A stretch of DNA of 64,000 bases from JAJPHF01 sp035293805 (GCA_035293805.1 DATGMD010000079.1:1-64000); one strand, 5' to 3'; counted from the first letter of the stretch, positions 40,991 through 49,929 are shown. Numbers and translations are program-made. The notes: a model not told the origin generated them from the letters alone.

Positions 40991-41142
40991 TCAACCCCCA
41001 TCACGTGTCGCGTCATGCCCGCCCCGGCACGCCGCGAGCAGCCCCCCTCGATCCGGCGCGGTGCTCCCTCGTCAGAGCCGGGCGAGAGACGTCCTGGCCG
41101 CCCTTGCCCCGGATTCGGCACGCGGCACGCCGCGCTCGCGGC

Positions 41143-42801
41143 CTACCAGCCCAAGGCCAAGCCATCACGCGTCGGCGCCGCGCCGCCCATCAGCACGCCG
41201 GTCGCCGGGTCGCGCACGATCGCCTGGTGCGCCCCCACGCTGAGATCGGGGAGGCGGACGATGTCGTGGCCGCGCGCGGCCAGCGCCTCGACCACCGACG
41301 CGTCCAGGCGCGGCTCCACGGCCAGCGAGTAGCCGTCGTGCTGCTCGCGCTCAACCGTGCCCGGCCGGCTCGACCACTTGGTGGCGTCGATGGCCTCCTG
41401 GACGTTCAGGCCGTGGTCGATGATGCTCACCAGCAGCTGGAAGTTCGTCTGCACCTGGTCGTCGGCCCCCGGCGTGCCGCCGACCATGAACAGCTCGCGC
41501 CCCTGCTTCAGCAGGAAGGCGTTGAGCGTGTGCATCGTGCGCTTGCCCGGCGCGAGCTGGTTCGGGTGGCCGTCCTCCAGCCAGAAGCCAGACAGGCGAT
41601 TGTTCAGCAGGATGCCCGTCCCCGGCACCACGATGCCGGACGCCCACGGGCTGTAGACGCTTTGGATGAGCGAGGCGGCGTTGCCCGCCGCGTCCACGGC
41701 ACAGAGATACGTCGTGTCGCCGCCCTTCGGGCGCAGGTCGAGCGCCGAGACCCGCTCGCGCGCCGCCCGGCGCGGGTCAATGCGCGCGCGCTGGCGCGCG
41801 GCGTGCTCGGGCGAGAGCAGCGTGTCGAGCGGCACGGCGACGCGCGATGGGTCGCCCAGGTAGGCGATGCGGTCCGCGAACGCCAGCTTCTTCGCCTCGA
41901 CCATCAGGTGGATCGCGTCGACGCTGTTGTGGCCCATCCCAGCCAAGTCGAAGCCGCTGGCGATGTTCAGCTCTTCGAGCAGGATGAAGCCCTGCGAGAC
42001 AGGCGGCGTCTCGTAGACGGTGTAGCCCCGGTAATCGGTCTGCAGCGGCGTGCGGAACGCGGCGAACGCGTCAACCGGCGCGGCGAAATCGCTCGGGGCC
42101 AGCAGGCCCCCGAGCCGCTGGCAGTGCTCGCCGATCGCCTGGCCGATCGGGCCGCCGTAGAACGCCCGCGGCCCCTCCGCGCCAATGGCCCGCAAGCACT
42201 CGGCTTTGTCGCGCTGCACCAGCAGCTGCCCCGTCCGCAGCGCTCGCCCACCCGGCAAGAACAGCGCGGCGGCGGCCGCGTCCCGCGCGAGCAAGTCGGC
42301 GAACTGCGCGCTCTGACGGGCGAGGTTCGGATGCACCGGGAAGCCCTCGGCCGCGATCGCGACGGCCGGCGCCAGCAGGTCGGCAAGCGCGCGGGTGGCG
42401 AAGCGCTCGTGGAGCAGTGACCACCCGGCCACCAGCCCCGGCAGCTCGACCGACAGGATGCCCCGCGCCGGGACCGTCTCATGGCCGTGCGCGCGGAACC
42501 AATCGACCGTGGCGGCCTGCGGCGCCGGGCCGCTCGCGTTGACGGCCACCACCTCGCCACTGGCCCCATCGTGGACCAGCGCGAACAGGTCTCCGCCAAT
42601 CGTGTTCGCCTCGGGCAAGACGACGGTCAGCACGGCGCCCGCGGCCAGCACGGCGTCCACGGCGTTGCCGCCCTCCTCGAGCACACGGAGGCCAACCTGC
42701 GAGGCGAGCGGGTGGCCGGTGGACACGACGCCGTGCGTGCCCAGCGCCATCGGGCGGCTGAGGGGCCGGCGCCTCTCTGGCGCGTAGGGCGTGGCGTGCA
42801 T
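41143..42801 (-). CDS. Gamma-glutamyltranspeptidase-like hydrolase (YwrD type)
   Basis: A 552-residue Ntn hydrolase of the GGT family. The large subunit begins GVVSTGHPLASQVGLRVLEEGGNAVDA. The autocatalytic cleavage site is GGDTTYLCAVDAAGNAASLI, with Thr as the expected new N-terminus and nucleophile, and VVPGTGILLNNRLSGFWLE follows. The GSPGG oxyanion region reads VGGTPGADDQVQTNFQ, as in YwrD-like members rather than classical GGT. There is no signal peptide, so it is predicted cytosolic, unlike periplasmic GGT. ATG at 42801. Substrate could be glutathione, gamma-glutamyl peptides or another acyl amide. Confidence 0.88.
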   Translation of the reverse strand: MHATPYAPERRRPLSRPMALGTHGVVSTGHPLASQVGLRVLEEGGNAVDAVLAAGAVLTVVLPEANTIGGDLFALVHDGASGEVVAVNASGPAPQAATVDWFRAHGHETVPARGILSVELPGLVAGWSLLHERFATRALADLLAPAVAIAAEGFPVHPNLARQSAQFADLLARDAAAAALFLPGGRALRTGQLLVQRDKAECLRAIGAEGPRAFYGGPIGQAIGEHCQRLGGLLAPSDFAAPVDAFAAFRTPLQTDYRGYTVYETPPVSQGFILLEELNIASGFDLAGMGHNSVDAIHLMVEAKKLAFADRIAYLGDPSRVAVPLDTLLSPEHAARQRARIDPRRAARERVSALDLRPKGGDTTYLCAVDAAGNAASLIQSVYSPWASGIVVPGTGILLNNRLSGFWLEDGHPNQLAPGKRTMHTLNAFLLKQGRELFMVGGTPGADDQVQTNFQLLVSIIDHGLNVQEAIDATKWSSRPGTVEREQHDGYSLAVEPRLDASVVEALAARGHDIVRLPDLSVGAHQAIVRDPATGVLMGGAAPTRDGLALGW

Positions 42802-42928
42802 CGGCAGCTCCTAGCGGTTAGCTATGCGCCGTCAGCCGATCGCGCGCCGCCCGCTCACGGCGGCGCCCGGTTCGCTGACAGGGGTTCTCCGCGAGTCTAG
42901 CAAGGACCGGCGCGCGCGGCAACGATGC

Positions 42929-42934
42929 TATAAT
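42929..42934 (+). promoter_or_regulatory. Extended -10 promoter element (TGCTATAAT)
   Basis: A perfect TATAAT with TG one base upstream lies 66 nt before the ATG at 43001 in a 199-nt gap. An extended -10 can work without a -35. Confidence 0.5.
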
Positions 42935-43000
42935 TGCGGCACCCCTCCGCCGGGCGCGGCCCCTGGTGGGGTGGGCAGCCGCGCGAGGAGGCAGAGCGCC

Positions 43001-43636
43001 ATGTCGGTACTCGTCGCGTTCGTCCGCGAGGCACAGCCGGGCCGGCCGGCCGAGGTTCGCGAGCTGCTCCGCACCTCCGCCCAAAGCGCCACGCAGGAGC
43101 ACCGCGGCATCCGCACGTACCAGGTGCTCCAGGGGCGCGCGCAGTCGAACCTCTACGTCGAGCTGGTGGAGTGGGAGAGTCGCCGCGCCTTCCAGAAGGC
43201 GATGGAGCAGCTCCGCGATCGCGACGAGCAGTTCCGCGCGCAATTCCTGCGGACGGCTCACGTCCGCGTCTATCGGCCGCTGGAGATCGTGCGGGTGCAC
43301 CGCCGCGAGCCAAAGGCTGTCGGCGTGGGCCTGGTGCGTGTGAAGGCCGGCAGCGAGGACGAGTTCGCGCGCGTCATGCGCGAACAACTGCACCGCCGCC
43401 TCCGCGACCGGCCCGGCCTGTTGGCCACAGGCGTCTATCAGGGCGAGGACGAGCCGCACCAGTTCCTCATCCGCAACGCCTGGGACAGCGAGCAGGACAT
43501 GCTGGCTCATCGCGCCTGGATGACCCGCGAGGTGCTGCCCGTCACCGATCCCCACGTGGCTCGGCGGGAGCTGCTGGACCTCCTGATGCGCTGGCACTAC
43601 CGGCAGACGCCGCTCGCCTCTCCCGAGGCGGTGTGA
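43001..43636 (+). CDS. Tandem antibiotic-biosynthesis-monooxygenase (ABM) domain protein
   Basis: A 211-residue protein with two ferredoxin-like ABM repeats. The first (1-98) has VLVAFVREAQPGRPAEVRELL, RTYQVLQGRAQSNLYVELVEWES and AHVRVYRPL. The second (105-200) has VGLVRVKAGSEDEFARVM, GLLATGVYQGEDEPHQFLIRNAW. ABM domains oxidise or degrade aromatic or heme substrates, or act as non-enzymatic dimers. No catalytic residues can be assigned. ATG at 43001 has GAGGAGG 9 nt upstream. Its stop overlaps the lutC start (GTGA), so it is coupled to lactate-utilisation genes; a regulatory or redox link is possible. Confidence 0.78.
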   Translation: MSVLVAFVREAQPGRPAEVRELLRTSAQSATQEHRGIRTYQVLQGRAQSNLYVELVEWESRRAFQKAMEQLRDRDEQFRAQFLRTAHVRVYRPLEIVRVHRREPKAVGVGLVRVKAGSEDEFARVMREQLHRRLRDRPGLLATGVYQGEDEPHQFLIRNAWDSEQDMLAHRAWMTREVLPVTDPHVARRELLDLLMRWHYRQTPLASPEAV

Positions 43637-44199
43637 GCGCCGCCGCGCAGGCAACGCTGGTAGCCTTGTTTGCCGAGCGGGCCGCCAGCGTGGGCACGGC
43701 GGTCCACGCCACGCCGCGCGCGGGCGCGTGTGATCGTGTCCTCAAGCTGCTAGACGCCCACCCGGCGCGCACGGTCGCGCTGGACGCCGCCGCCCGCGAA
43801 ACCCTCTCGGAGCTAGTGCCGGTGCTAAGCGCGGCGGGCCTCGGCGTCGTGCCGGCTGACGCCGCGCCCCCCGTGCTGGCGGCAACCGACGCCGGCGTGT
43901 CCTGGGCGGCCTTCGGGGTGGCGGAGACAGGCTCGGTCGCGCTGGCCAGCCCGGCGCCCGGCGACCGGCTGGTGAGCATGCTGCCACCGCTCCACCTGGT
44001 CTTGCTGCGCCAAAGCGACCTGCTCGCCGACCTGGACGCTGCCGGCGCGCGCCTGCGCGCGTGGACCGCGGGCGCCGCCCGCCAGCCCTACGTGTCGCTG
44101 GTGACCGGCGCCAGCCGCACCTCGGATATCGAGCGCGTCCTGACCATCGGCGTCCACGGCCCGCGCGCGCAGCATGTCCTACTCCTCGACGACGAGTAG
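43633..44199 (+). CDS. lutC: Lactate utilization protein LutC (LUD domain)
   Basis: A 188-residue LUD-domain protein, recognised by DAGVSWAAFGVAETGSVALAS (family AETGT-like signature) and the C-terminal VTGASRTSDIERVLTIGVHGP, which is the LutC ending. With LutA and LutB it oxidises L-lactate to pyruvate. The GTG start overlaps the preceding stop by 4 nt and has GAGG close upstream. The lutB-lutA fusion follows with a 26-nt overlap if its ATG at 44174 is used. The order C-BA differs from the usual ABC. In the classical system LutC has no iron-sulfur cluster, consistent with the absence of Cys motifs here. Confidence 0.88.
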   Translation: MSAAAQATLVALFAERAASVGTAVHATPRAGACDRVLKLLDAHPARTVALDAAARETLSELVPVLSAAGLGVVPADAAPPVLAATDAGVSWAAFGVAETGSVALASPAPGDRLVSMLPPLHLVLLRQSDLLADLDAAGARLRAWTAGAARQPYVSLVTGASRTSDIERVLTIGVHGPRAQHVLLLDDE

Positions 44200-46612
44200 T
44201 GCCGTGCGCCTCATTCCGTCGTCCCGCTCGGCTTGGCTGCTGCTGGCTGCGACGGGGTCCTCTGCCCTCGCCGCCAGCCTGGCGCGCTCGCCGGGCCGCT
44301 GCGCGCTCCAGGCGGCCGCCGCCGACTTCCGGCGCCGCTACCACCGAGCGCTGGCCGACCCGCAGCTGGCGCGCAATCTCCTGGCTTTCCAGCGGGCGTG
44401 GCGCTCCGCTCGTGCGGTCGCCTTCGCCCAGCTGGGCGACACCTGGGCGGCGCTTCCGGCCGACACCACCCCGCCCCCCGCATTCCGCCCCCCGCGCGGC
44501 GACGGCGAAGCCGTGTTCGCGGTCCTGCGCGACGAGATGGCCGCCGCCAAGGATGCCGTAATTGCCGATTTGCCGGACTACTTCGCGCGCTTCCGCGCGG
44601 CCGCCGCGGCGGCGGGGGCCACGGTCGTCGAGGCGGTCGACGCGGCGGCCGCGTGCGCCTACGTCGCCGACGTCGCGCGCCGCCGCGGCGCCCGCCTGGT
44701 CGTCAAGAGCAAGTCGATGGTCGGCGAGGAGATCGAGCTGAACCACCACCTGGAGGCGCACGGGATCGAGGTGGTGGAGACCGACCTGGGCGAGTGGATC
44801 GTCCAACTGGCCGGCGAGCGCCCGTCGCACATGGTCATGCCCGCCATCCATAAAAGCCGCCAGCAGGTCGGCGCGCTGTTCAGCCGCGTTCTCGGCCGCG
44901 CGGTCTCGCGCGAGGCCATTCCCGAGCAGGTAGCAGTCGCCCGGGCCGAGCTACGCCGCAAGTTCCTCGAGGCCGACGTCGGCATCAGCGGCGCGAACGC
45001 GCTCATCGCCGAGACCGGCACGGTGATGCTCGTCACGAACGAGGGCAACGGTCGCCTGGTGACGACCCTGCCGCCTGTCCACGTCGTGCTGGTCGGCTAC
45101 GAGAAGCTCGTGCCGTCCTACGCCGACGCCATGCGCCAACTACGGCTACTGGCCCGGAGCGCCACGGCGCAGCCCATCACCAGCTACACCACGTTCATCA
45201 CCGGGCCTGATCGGCCGGACAAAGAGCTGCACATCGTCTTCGTCGACAACGGCCGCCTGCGCATGCGCCTGGACCCGGAGTTCCACGAGGCGCTGCGCTG
45301 TATCCGCTGCGGCGCCTGCGCCAACGTGTGCCCCCCGTACCAGGTCGTTGGCGGCCATGTCTTCGGCTACATCTACACGGGCGCCATCGGGCTGGTCAAC
45401 ACGCCGTTCCACCACGGGCTCGACCACGCGGCCGGCCCGCAAAGCCTCTGCGTGAGCTGCAACGCCTGCGCGACGGTCTGTCCCGTCCGCATCCCCCTGC
45501 CGCGCCAGATCCTGAGCGTGCGCGCGCGAGCGGCAGAGCGCCTCGGCTTGCCCGTCTGGAAGCGCGCCGCCCTCGCGCTGTGGGCGCGGCCAAGCCTGGC
45601 CGATGCGGCGTGCCGCATCGCCGCGCATCTCGCCGCGCCGCTGGCCACCGGGCCGTTCCTGCGAGCCCCGCTGCCCGCCGCCTGGCGCTGGCGCACGCCG
45701 CCCGCGCTCGCGCGGGTGCCCGCTCGGGACCAGCTTCGCGGGCGGCAGACTGCGCCGCGGGCGAAGAGGGAGCCCGGCGCGGCTCCTAGCCGCGATCTCC
45801 CAGCCGCTGCCGCCCGCCCTCCATCGCCCACCGTCGCCTGCTTTCTGCAGTGCCTGACCGACCGTTGCTGTCCGGAGGTGGCGATGGCGACCGTGCGGGT
45901 GCTGGAGGCCAGCGGCGCGCGGGTGGCGGTGCCGCCGCGCCAGCACTGCTGCGGCCTGCCCGCCCTCGACGCCGGCGAGCTTGCCACGGCGCGTCGCATG
46001 GCCCGCCAGACCATCGCCGCCCTCGAGGCTGCGGCGGCGGACTACGTGGTCACCGCCGCGCCGAGCTGCGTGGTGGCGATTCGGGAGGAGTATCCGTCGC
46101 TGTTCGCCGACGAGCCGCGCTGGCAGCGGCGAGCGCGGGCGCTCGGCGCCCGCACGCTGGATCTTGCGACCTATCTGCGAGAGGTCGCCCGCGTGGGCGC
46201 TCCGCGGTCCCACACTGCCGCGGCCCCGAGCCCCGCGGGCGGGCGCCAGGTGGCGGTCTATCATCCATTCTGTCAATCGCTGAACGTCCTCGGCCTGCCG
46301 GCCGAGCCGCGGGACCTGCTCGCGGACCTGCCCGGGGTCGAGCTGCGGTCCCTGCCTGAGGCCAATACCTGCTGTGGCTTTGGCGGCTCGACCTCGTTCG
46401 AGCACCCCGCGGTCGCGCGTCAGATCGCGGCGCGCAAGCTCGCGAACGTGGCGGCTACCGGCGCAACGTTGCTTGTCACGGACAACCCCGGCTGCCTGCT
46501 GCACTTGCGCGGCGCCGCCGACGCCGCCGGCATGCCCCTGCGGGTGGTGCACCTAGCCGAGCTGCTGGCGGAGGACCTGCGGAGCGGCGAGCCGGCGGGC
46601 GATAAGCCCTGA
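44174..46612 (+). CDS. lutB: LutB-LutA fusion, iron-sulfur lactate-oxidation protein
   Basis: An 812-residue fusion. Residues about 60-360 are a LutB LUD domain (VKSKSMVGEEIELNHHLEA, ISGANALIAETGTVMLVTNEGNGR, TTFITGPDRPDKELH). Two [4Fe-4S] motifs follow: CIRCGACANVC (376-386) and CVSCNACATVC (426-436). After a variable linker (about 470-550), a LutA/GlpC-like half carries two CCG domains (HCCGLPALDAGE and CCGFGGSTSFEHP), normally a separate protein. All expected Cys are present. ATG at 44174 overlaps lutC; GTG at 44204, just past the lutC stop, is an equally good start. It is expected to be a cytosolic redox complex with LutC. Confidence 0.92.
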   Translation: MSYSSTTSSAVRLIPSSRSAWLLLAATGSSALAASLARSPGRCALQAAAADFRRRYHRALADPQLARNLLAFQRAWRSARAVAFAQLGDTWAALPADTTPPPAFRPPRGDGEAVFAVLRDEMAAAKDAVIADLPDYFARFRAAAAAAGATVVEAVDAAAACAYVADVARRRGARLVVKSKSMVGEEIELNHHLEAHGIEVVETDLGEWIVQLAGERPSHMVMPAIHKSRQQVGALFSRVLGRAVSREAIPEQVAVARAELRRKFLEADVGISGANALIAETGTVMLVTNEGNGRLVTTLPPVHVVLVGYEKLVPSYADAMRQLRLLARSATAQPITSYTTFITGPDRPDKELHIVFVDNGRLRMRLDPEFHEALRCIRCGACANVCPPYQVVGGHVFGYIYTGAIGLVNTPFHHGLDHAAGPQSLCVSCNACATVCPVRIPLPRQILSVRARAAERLGLPVWKRAALALWARPSLADAACRIAAHLAAPLATGPFLRAPLPAAWRWRTPPALARVPARDQLRGRQTAPRAKREPGAAPSRDLPAAAARPPSPTVACFLQCLTDRCCPEVAMATVRVLEASGARVAVPPRQHCCGLPALDAGELATARRMARQTIAALEAAAADYVVTAAPSCVVAIREEYPSLFADEPRWQRRARALGARTLDLATYLREVARVGAPRSHTAAAPSPAGGRQVAVYHPFCQSLNVLGLPAEPRDLLADLPGVELRSLPEANTCCGFGGSTSFEHPAVARQIAARKLANVAATGATLLVTDNPGCLLHLRGAADAAGMPLRVVHLAELLAEDLRSGEPAGDKP

Positions 46613-46690
46613 GCCAACCGGCCGTTGATGAACTCCATGGTATGATGAGCCGGGCGCCGCCGTCGGGATCGCGCGCCAGCGGAGAGGATC

Positions 46691-46951
46691 ATGGATCGGC
46701 GCCCATGGTGGGAGCGGCTGCTCGACCGCGACAGCCCGGCCGGACCGATCATCGTGATTATCCTGTTCATCCTGGTGGTCGCGCTGGTGCTGACCATCGG
46801 TCCAATGCTCGACCGGTGGATCGAGGGCGAGCAGCCCGCGTCCCATCAGCTGGCGCCGGCCCCGCCGTTCGCGGCCGGGCCTGACCAGCCGGCGCCGTCC
46901 GGCAGGGGGCAGGCCGTCACGATCGGCCGGCACGCCGAGCGGCTCGTGTAG
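46691..46951 (+). CDS. Small single-pass membrane protein
   Basis: An 86-residue protein with a charged head (MDRRPWWERLLDRD), one strong transmembrane helix (about 18-40, GPIIVIILFILVVALVLTIG) and a Pro-Ala-rich exported or cytoplasmic tail. GGAGAGG lies just upstream of the ATG. No family is recognised. It sits 78 nt after the lutBA gene on the same strand, with a TATGAT box at 46641-46646 in the gap, so it may have its own promoter. Confidence 0.6.
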   Translation: MDRRPWWERLLDRDSPAGPIIVIILFILVVALVLTIGPMLDRWIEGEQPASHQLAPAPPFAAGPDQPAPSGRGQAVTIGRHAERLV

Positions 46952-46989
46952 CTCAACCGCACGGGCCGCTCGCGTCGCCCTGGCCGCCA

Positions 46990-47406
46990 CTAGCGCCAGG
47001 GCACGAAGGTGGGCGGACAGCAGGGATACGCGGCGTAGGGAATCCCGTAGTAGCTGCGCACCACGAGCGGGCTCGGCAACGCGGTGATGAGCGTCGGGAA
47101 CCCGTAGTCGGAGTAGTAGTCGCCGGGCGGGTAGGAGTTATAGGTCGTGCCGATGTTGGGGTCCCAGCCGCTCTCGCCGCCGAGGCGCAGGTAAGGGCCG
47201 AACCCCGGCGCTACCGCGTAGGGGCCGTAGTTGTACGCCGTCTCGTTGTTCGTGGGCCAGTACGTCGTCGCCTGGTTCGTGCCGCCGACGTAGCACGCGC
47301 CGTCCGTGAACACGCCGGGGCAGCTCGCGTCCGTCTGGGCCGCGGCCGGCTGCGCTAGCGCCGCCAGGCCACACGCTACTGCCAGGCTTAGGATGAATCT
47401 GCGCAT
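46990..47406 (-). CDS. Small secreted Tyr/Pro/Gly-rich protein
   Basis: A 138-residue protein with a signal peptide (MRRFILSLAVACGLAALAQP, then AAAQ) resembling that of the protein at 38890. The mature part is rich in Tyr, Pro, Gly and Asn (NYGPYAVAPGFGPYLRLGG, YSDYGFPT, SYYGIPYAAYP). It also has four Cys (SCPG, ACYVGG, PCCPP) that could form disulfides, which the 38890 protein lacks. It is probably a surface or matrix component, by composition only. ATG at 47406. It ends 38 nt from the convergent membrane protein gene. Confidence 0.68.
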   Translation of the reverse strand: MRRFILSLAVACGLAALAQPAAAQTDASCPGVFTDGACYVGGTNQATTYWPTNNETAYNYGPYAVAPGFGPYLRLGGESGWDPNIGTTYNSYPPGDYYSDYGFPTLITALPSPLVVRSYYGIPYAAYPCCPPTFVPWR

Positions 47407-47528
47407 CGCTCGCTCCTTCGCTAATGCCGCCCACCATTCCGACCGCTACAAGTATTATGCGCGGCGTCCCGTCGCTGTCGTAGTCCTTGCAGGCCGCGGG
47501 CCAGCAACTCGTCTGGAGCGGCATCGCT

Positions 47529-47558
47529 TTGCGCCCGCGCCAGCCGCCTGGCTATACT
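47529..47558 (+). promoter_or_regulatory. Possible promoter of moaA
   Basis: TTGCGC (47529-47534), 18-nt spacer, TATACT (47553-47558), about 115 nt before the moaA ATG. No molybdenum-cofactor riboswitch pattern was recognised in the leader. Confidence 0.4.
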
Positions 47559-47671
47559 CTAGGTGTGGAGTATTCTCGACCTGCCTGTACCGATATGCGC
47601 GCGATCCGGTAGCATCGGGCCAAAGGAACCGCCTCGCGCTGCTCACTGCCCAGCATATTTAAGGACGCGCC

Positions 47672-48703
47672 ATGACCAACCTGCAGCCCGCCCGCCTCCC
47701 CGTCCTCGACTCGCGCCAGCGGCCACTGCACGACCTGCGGATCTCGGTAACCGACCGCTGCAACTTCCGCTGCGTGTACTGTATGCCCCGGGAAGTGTTC
47801 GGGCGGGACTTCGCCTTCCTGCCCGCCAGCCAGCTCTTGACCTTCGAGGAGATCACGCGGCTGGCGCGCATCTTCGTCCGCATGGGCGTCGAGAAAGTCC
47901 GGCTGACGGGCGGTGAGCCGCTGTTGCGGCGCGACCTGGAGCGGCTGGTGGCGATGCTGGCCGATATCGAGGGCCTGCGCGACCTCACCCTCACCACGAA
48001 CGGCTCGCTGCTGCCGCAGAAGGCCCAGACGCTGCGGGACGCGGGGCTCCGGCGCATCTCCGTCAGCCTTGACTCGCTCGACGATGCCGTGTTCAAGGCG
48101 ATGAACGACGTGGACTTTCCGGTGGCGCGGGTGCTCGCCGGCATCGACGCCGCCCACGCCGCGGGCCTCGCGCCGATCAAGGTGAACATGGTCGTCAAGC
48201 GCGGCGTGAACGAGGGCTCCATCCTCGACATGGCGCGGCACTTCCGGCACACGGGCCACATCCTGCGCTTCATCGAGTACATGGACGTGGGCAACACGAA
48301 CGGCTGGCGGATGGACGACGTGGTCACCGCCGCGGAGATCGTCCGAACCGTGGACGCCGAGTGGCCGCTGGAGCCGGTCGAGCCCGCGTATCGTGGCGAG
48401 GTGGCGAACCGGTACCGCTACCGCGACGGCGGCGGCGAGATCGGCGTCATCGCCTCCGTCACCCAGCCCTTCTGCGGCGACTGCAGCCGTGCGCGCCTCT
48501 CCGCCGAAGGGCGGCTCTACACCTGCCTGTTCGCCAGCCTGGGCCACGATCTGCGCCGCCTGCTACGGAGCGGCCAGTCCGACGCGGAGATCGACGCCTT
48601 CCTGCGCCGCATCTGGCACGCTCGCGCCGACCGCTACTCGGAGCTACGCTCGGCCGCGACGCCGCCCCGCCCCAAGGTCGAGATGTCCCACATCGGTGGC
48701 TAA
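47672..48703 (+). CDS. moaA: GTP 3',8-cyclase
   Basis: A 343-residue radical SAM enzyme catalysing the first step of molybdenum cofactor synthesis. The N-terminal cluster CNFRCVYC has Cys30, Cys34 and Cys37; LTGGEPLLRRDL and LTTNGSLL are typical; the C-terminal [4Fe-4S] cluster has FCGDCSRARLSAEG (Cys268, Cys271) and Cys285 in LYTCLF. The protein ends HIGG, and the terminal Gly-Gly is the conserved tail needed for activity. It stands alone, with no other moa or moe genes. The Nudix gene overlaps its stop (TAATG), so the pair is coupled. Confidence 0.95.
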   Translation: MTNLQPARLPVLDSRQRPLHDLRISVTDRCNFRCVYCMPREVFGRDFAFLPASQLLTFEEITRLARIFVRMGVEKVRLTGGEPLLRRDLERLVAMLADIEGLRDLTLTTNGSLLPQKAQTLRDAGLRRISVSLDSLDDAVFKAMNDVDFPVARVLAGIDAAHAAGLAPIKVNMVVKRGVNEGSILDMARHFRHTGHILRFIEYMDVGNTNGWRMDDVVTAAEIVRTVDAEWPLEPVEPAYRGEVANRYRYRDGGGEIGVIASVTQPFCGDCSRARLSAEGRLYTCLFASLGHDLRRLLRSGQSDAEIDAFLRRIWHARADRYSELRSAATPPRPKVEMSHIGG

Positions 48704-49176
48704 TGGAGCTGACTCGCGAATTCACGGTCGCCGTCTTCGTCGTCCACGACGACCGCGTGCTGCTGCACCATCATCGCAAGCTGGCCATGTGGCTGCCGCC
48801 CGGCGGGCACATCGAGCCGGCCGAGTTACCGGACGACGCGGCGGTGCGCGAGGTCGCCGAGGAGACCGGCGTGCGCGCGGTGCTGATCGGCGAGCGCGCC
48901 CTCCCGCTGGCCTACCCGCGCCAGCTCGTGCGTCCCGCGGGCATCCAGCTCGAGGACATCAGCCCGGGCCACCAGCACATCGACCTCGTCTACTTCGCGG
49001 TGCCCGAGGGCGGCGATGCCACCCTCGCCGCCGAGGACGCCCGTGAGCCGGGCACGGGCTGGTACGCGCTGGACGAGCTGGCGGCCCTCGGCGCCAATGA
49101 GGAGATCCAGAGCTGGGCCGCCCGGGCGGTCGCCGCCGCGGGCGCCTGGCGCGCGGCGGCGGCTCGCGGCGGCTGA
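48703..49176 (+). CDS. Nudix hydrolase
   Basis: A 157-residue protein with a complete Nudix box at about 35-57, GHIEPAELPDDAAVREVAEETGV (matches G x5 E x7 REUxEExGU; written with a 7-residue spacer LPDDAAV). The N-terminal strand is EFTVAVFVVHDDRVLLHHH, and a Pro-Gly rich loop WLPPGGH precedes the box. Nudix enzymes hydrolyse nucleoside-diphosphate-linked compounds; the substrate is not readable. The ATG overlaps the moaA stop, so it is co-translated. A housekeeping or cofactor-quality role beside MoaA is speculative. Confidence 0.88.
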   Translation: MELTREFTVAVFVVHDDRVLLHHHRKLAMWLPPGGHIEPAELPDDAAVREVAEETGVRAVLIGERALPLAYPRQLVRPAGIQLEDISPGHQHIDLVYFAVPEGGDATLAAEDAREPGTGWYALDELAALGANEEIQSWAARAVAAAGAWRAAAARGG

Positions 49177-49203
49177 GCCCGGCGCGTCCTTACGCCCGCG
49201 CCA

Positions 49204-49632
49204 TCAGATCGTCATGAGGATGTCCGCGCCCTGGGCCTCGTTCAGCAGGAACGACGCCGTCCCCAGCACGCTGTCGACTTCCGGGCGCAGGTTGTCCGGG
49301 CGCAGGTCGTAGATGCGCGCGCCCCGCGAGCAGACGTAGACGCGCACCCGGCCGGTCTCCTTCACCTGGCGCAGCAGCGCGCCCAGATCGGTGAAGCCAA
49401 GCTGCTCGGCGCGGTCGATGAAGTCCGCGCCCACCGGGTCGTCGGGCGCGGCCTGCGCCAGGTCCGCGAACCCGTCGCGGTGCAGGCGGCGCGCGGCGCG
49501 GTTGGTGAAGAACAGGCTCACGTTCATGTCCGAGTCGGCGCCGATGCCCGCGAAGCTCAGCGCCAGCAGGAAGTCCTCGAACGTATCGCTCTTCACGACC
49601 AGCGCCATTCGCGTCGCGCGCGCTTCCGCCAT
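49204..49632 (-). CDS. DsrE/DsrF-like sulfur-relay family protein
   Basis: A 142-residue DsrE-fold protein: MALVVKSDTFEDFLLALSFAGIG at the start, NVSLFFTNRAARRL in the middle, and a C-terminal VRVYVCSRGARIYDLRPDNL with Cys in the position of the DsrE/TusD active-site cysteine region. The family moves sulfane sulfur or forms peroxiredoxin-like complexes. It is the last of four minus-strand genes that include an IscU-like protein, supporting a sulfur-handling role. The gap to the previous gene is 54 nt. Whether Cys is the reactive residue needs comparison with solved structures. Confidence 0.7.
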   Translation of the reverse strand: MAEARATRMALVVKSDTFEDFLLALSFAGIGADSDMNVSLFFTNRAARRLHRDGFADLAQAAPDDPVGADFIDRAEQLGFTDLGALLRQVKETGRVRVYVCSRGARIYDLRPDNLRPEVDSVLGTASFLLNEAQGADILMTI

Positions 49633-49686
49633 CGTTCCTCACTCCTGGCCGGGGCAGTCTCCGCGCCGCCGCCGGCGCGGGCGACG

Positions 49687-49929
49687 CTACGGCGCGGGCG
49701 GCGCCCCGCCGCCCGGCGCCTGTACCGACCGCAGATACTCGGGCAGCACCTCGCCCAGCGCGCGTGCCACGAAGCGCCGATTCGCCATCGCGGTCGCGTG
49801 GATCATGACCTCCGTTGCGTCCCCGCCTGGATGGAGCGCGCGGAAGCGGCCCTCCTCCTCCTTGAGGAGCTGGAACATCTCCACCTCGTTCTCGTCCATC
49901 CATTGCACGAGCGCCGCTTCCAGGTCCAT
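49687..49929 (-). CDS. Small conserved-looking protein in the IscU/DsrE cluster
   Basis: An 80-residue acidic helical protein (MDLEAALVQWMDENEVEMFQ, EEEGRFRALHPGGDATEVM, then ANRRFVARALGEVLPEYL). No Cys and no known family. ATG at 49929 has AGGAGAG just upstream, and the longer frame has no homologous look. It sits 38 nt after the IscU-like gene and 54 nt before the DsrE-like gene. Its size and position suggest a partner or adaptor, which is inference. Confidence 0.6.
   Translation of the reverse strand: MDLEAALVQWMDENEVEMFQLLKEEEGRFRALHPGGDATEVMIHATAMANRRFVARALGEVLPEYLRSVQAPGGGAPPAP

Noticed and set aside
47559..47671. Molybdenum cofactor riboswitch before moaA
   Set aside because: The leader is short and shows none of the conserved blocks I would expect.
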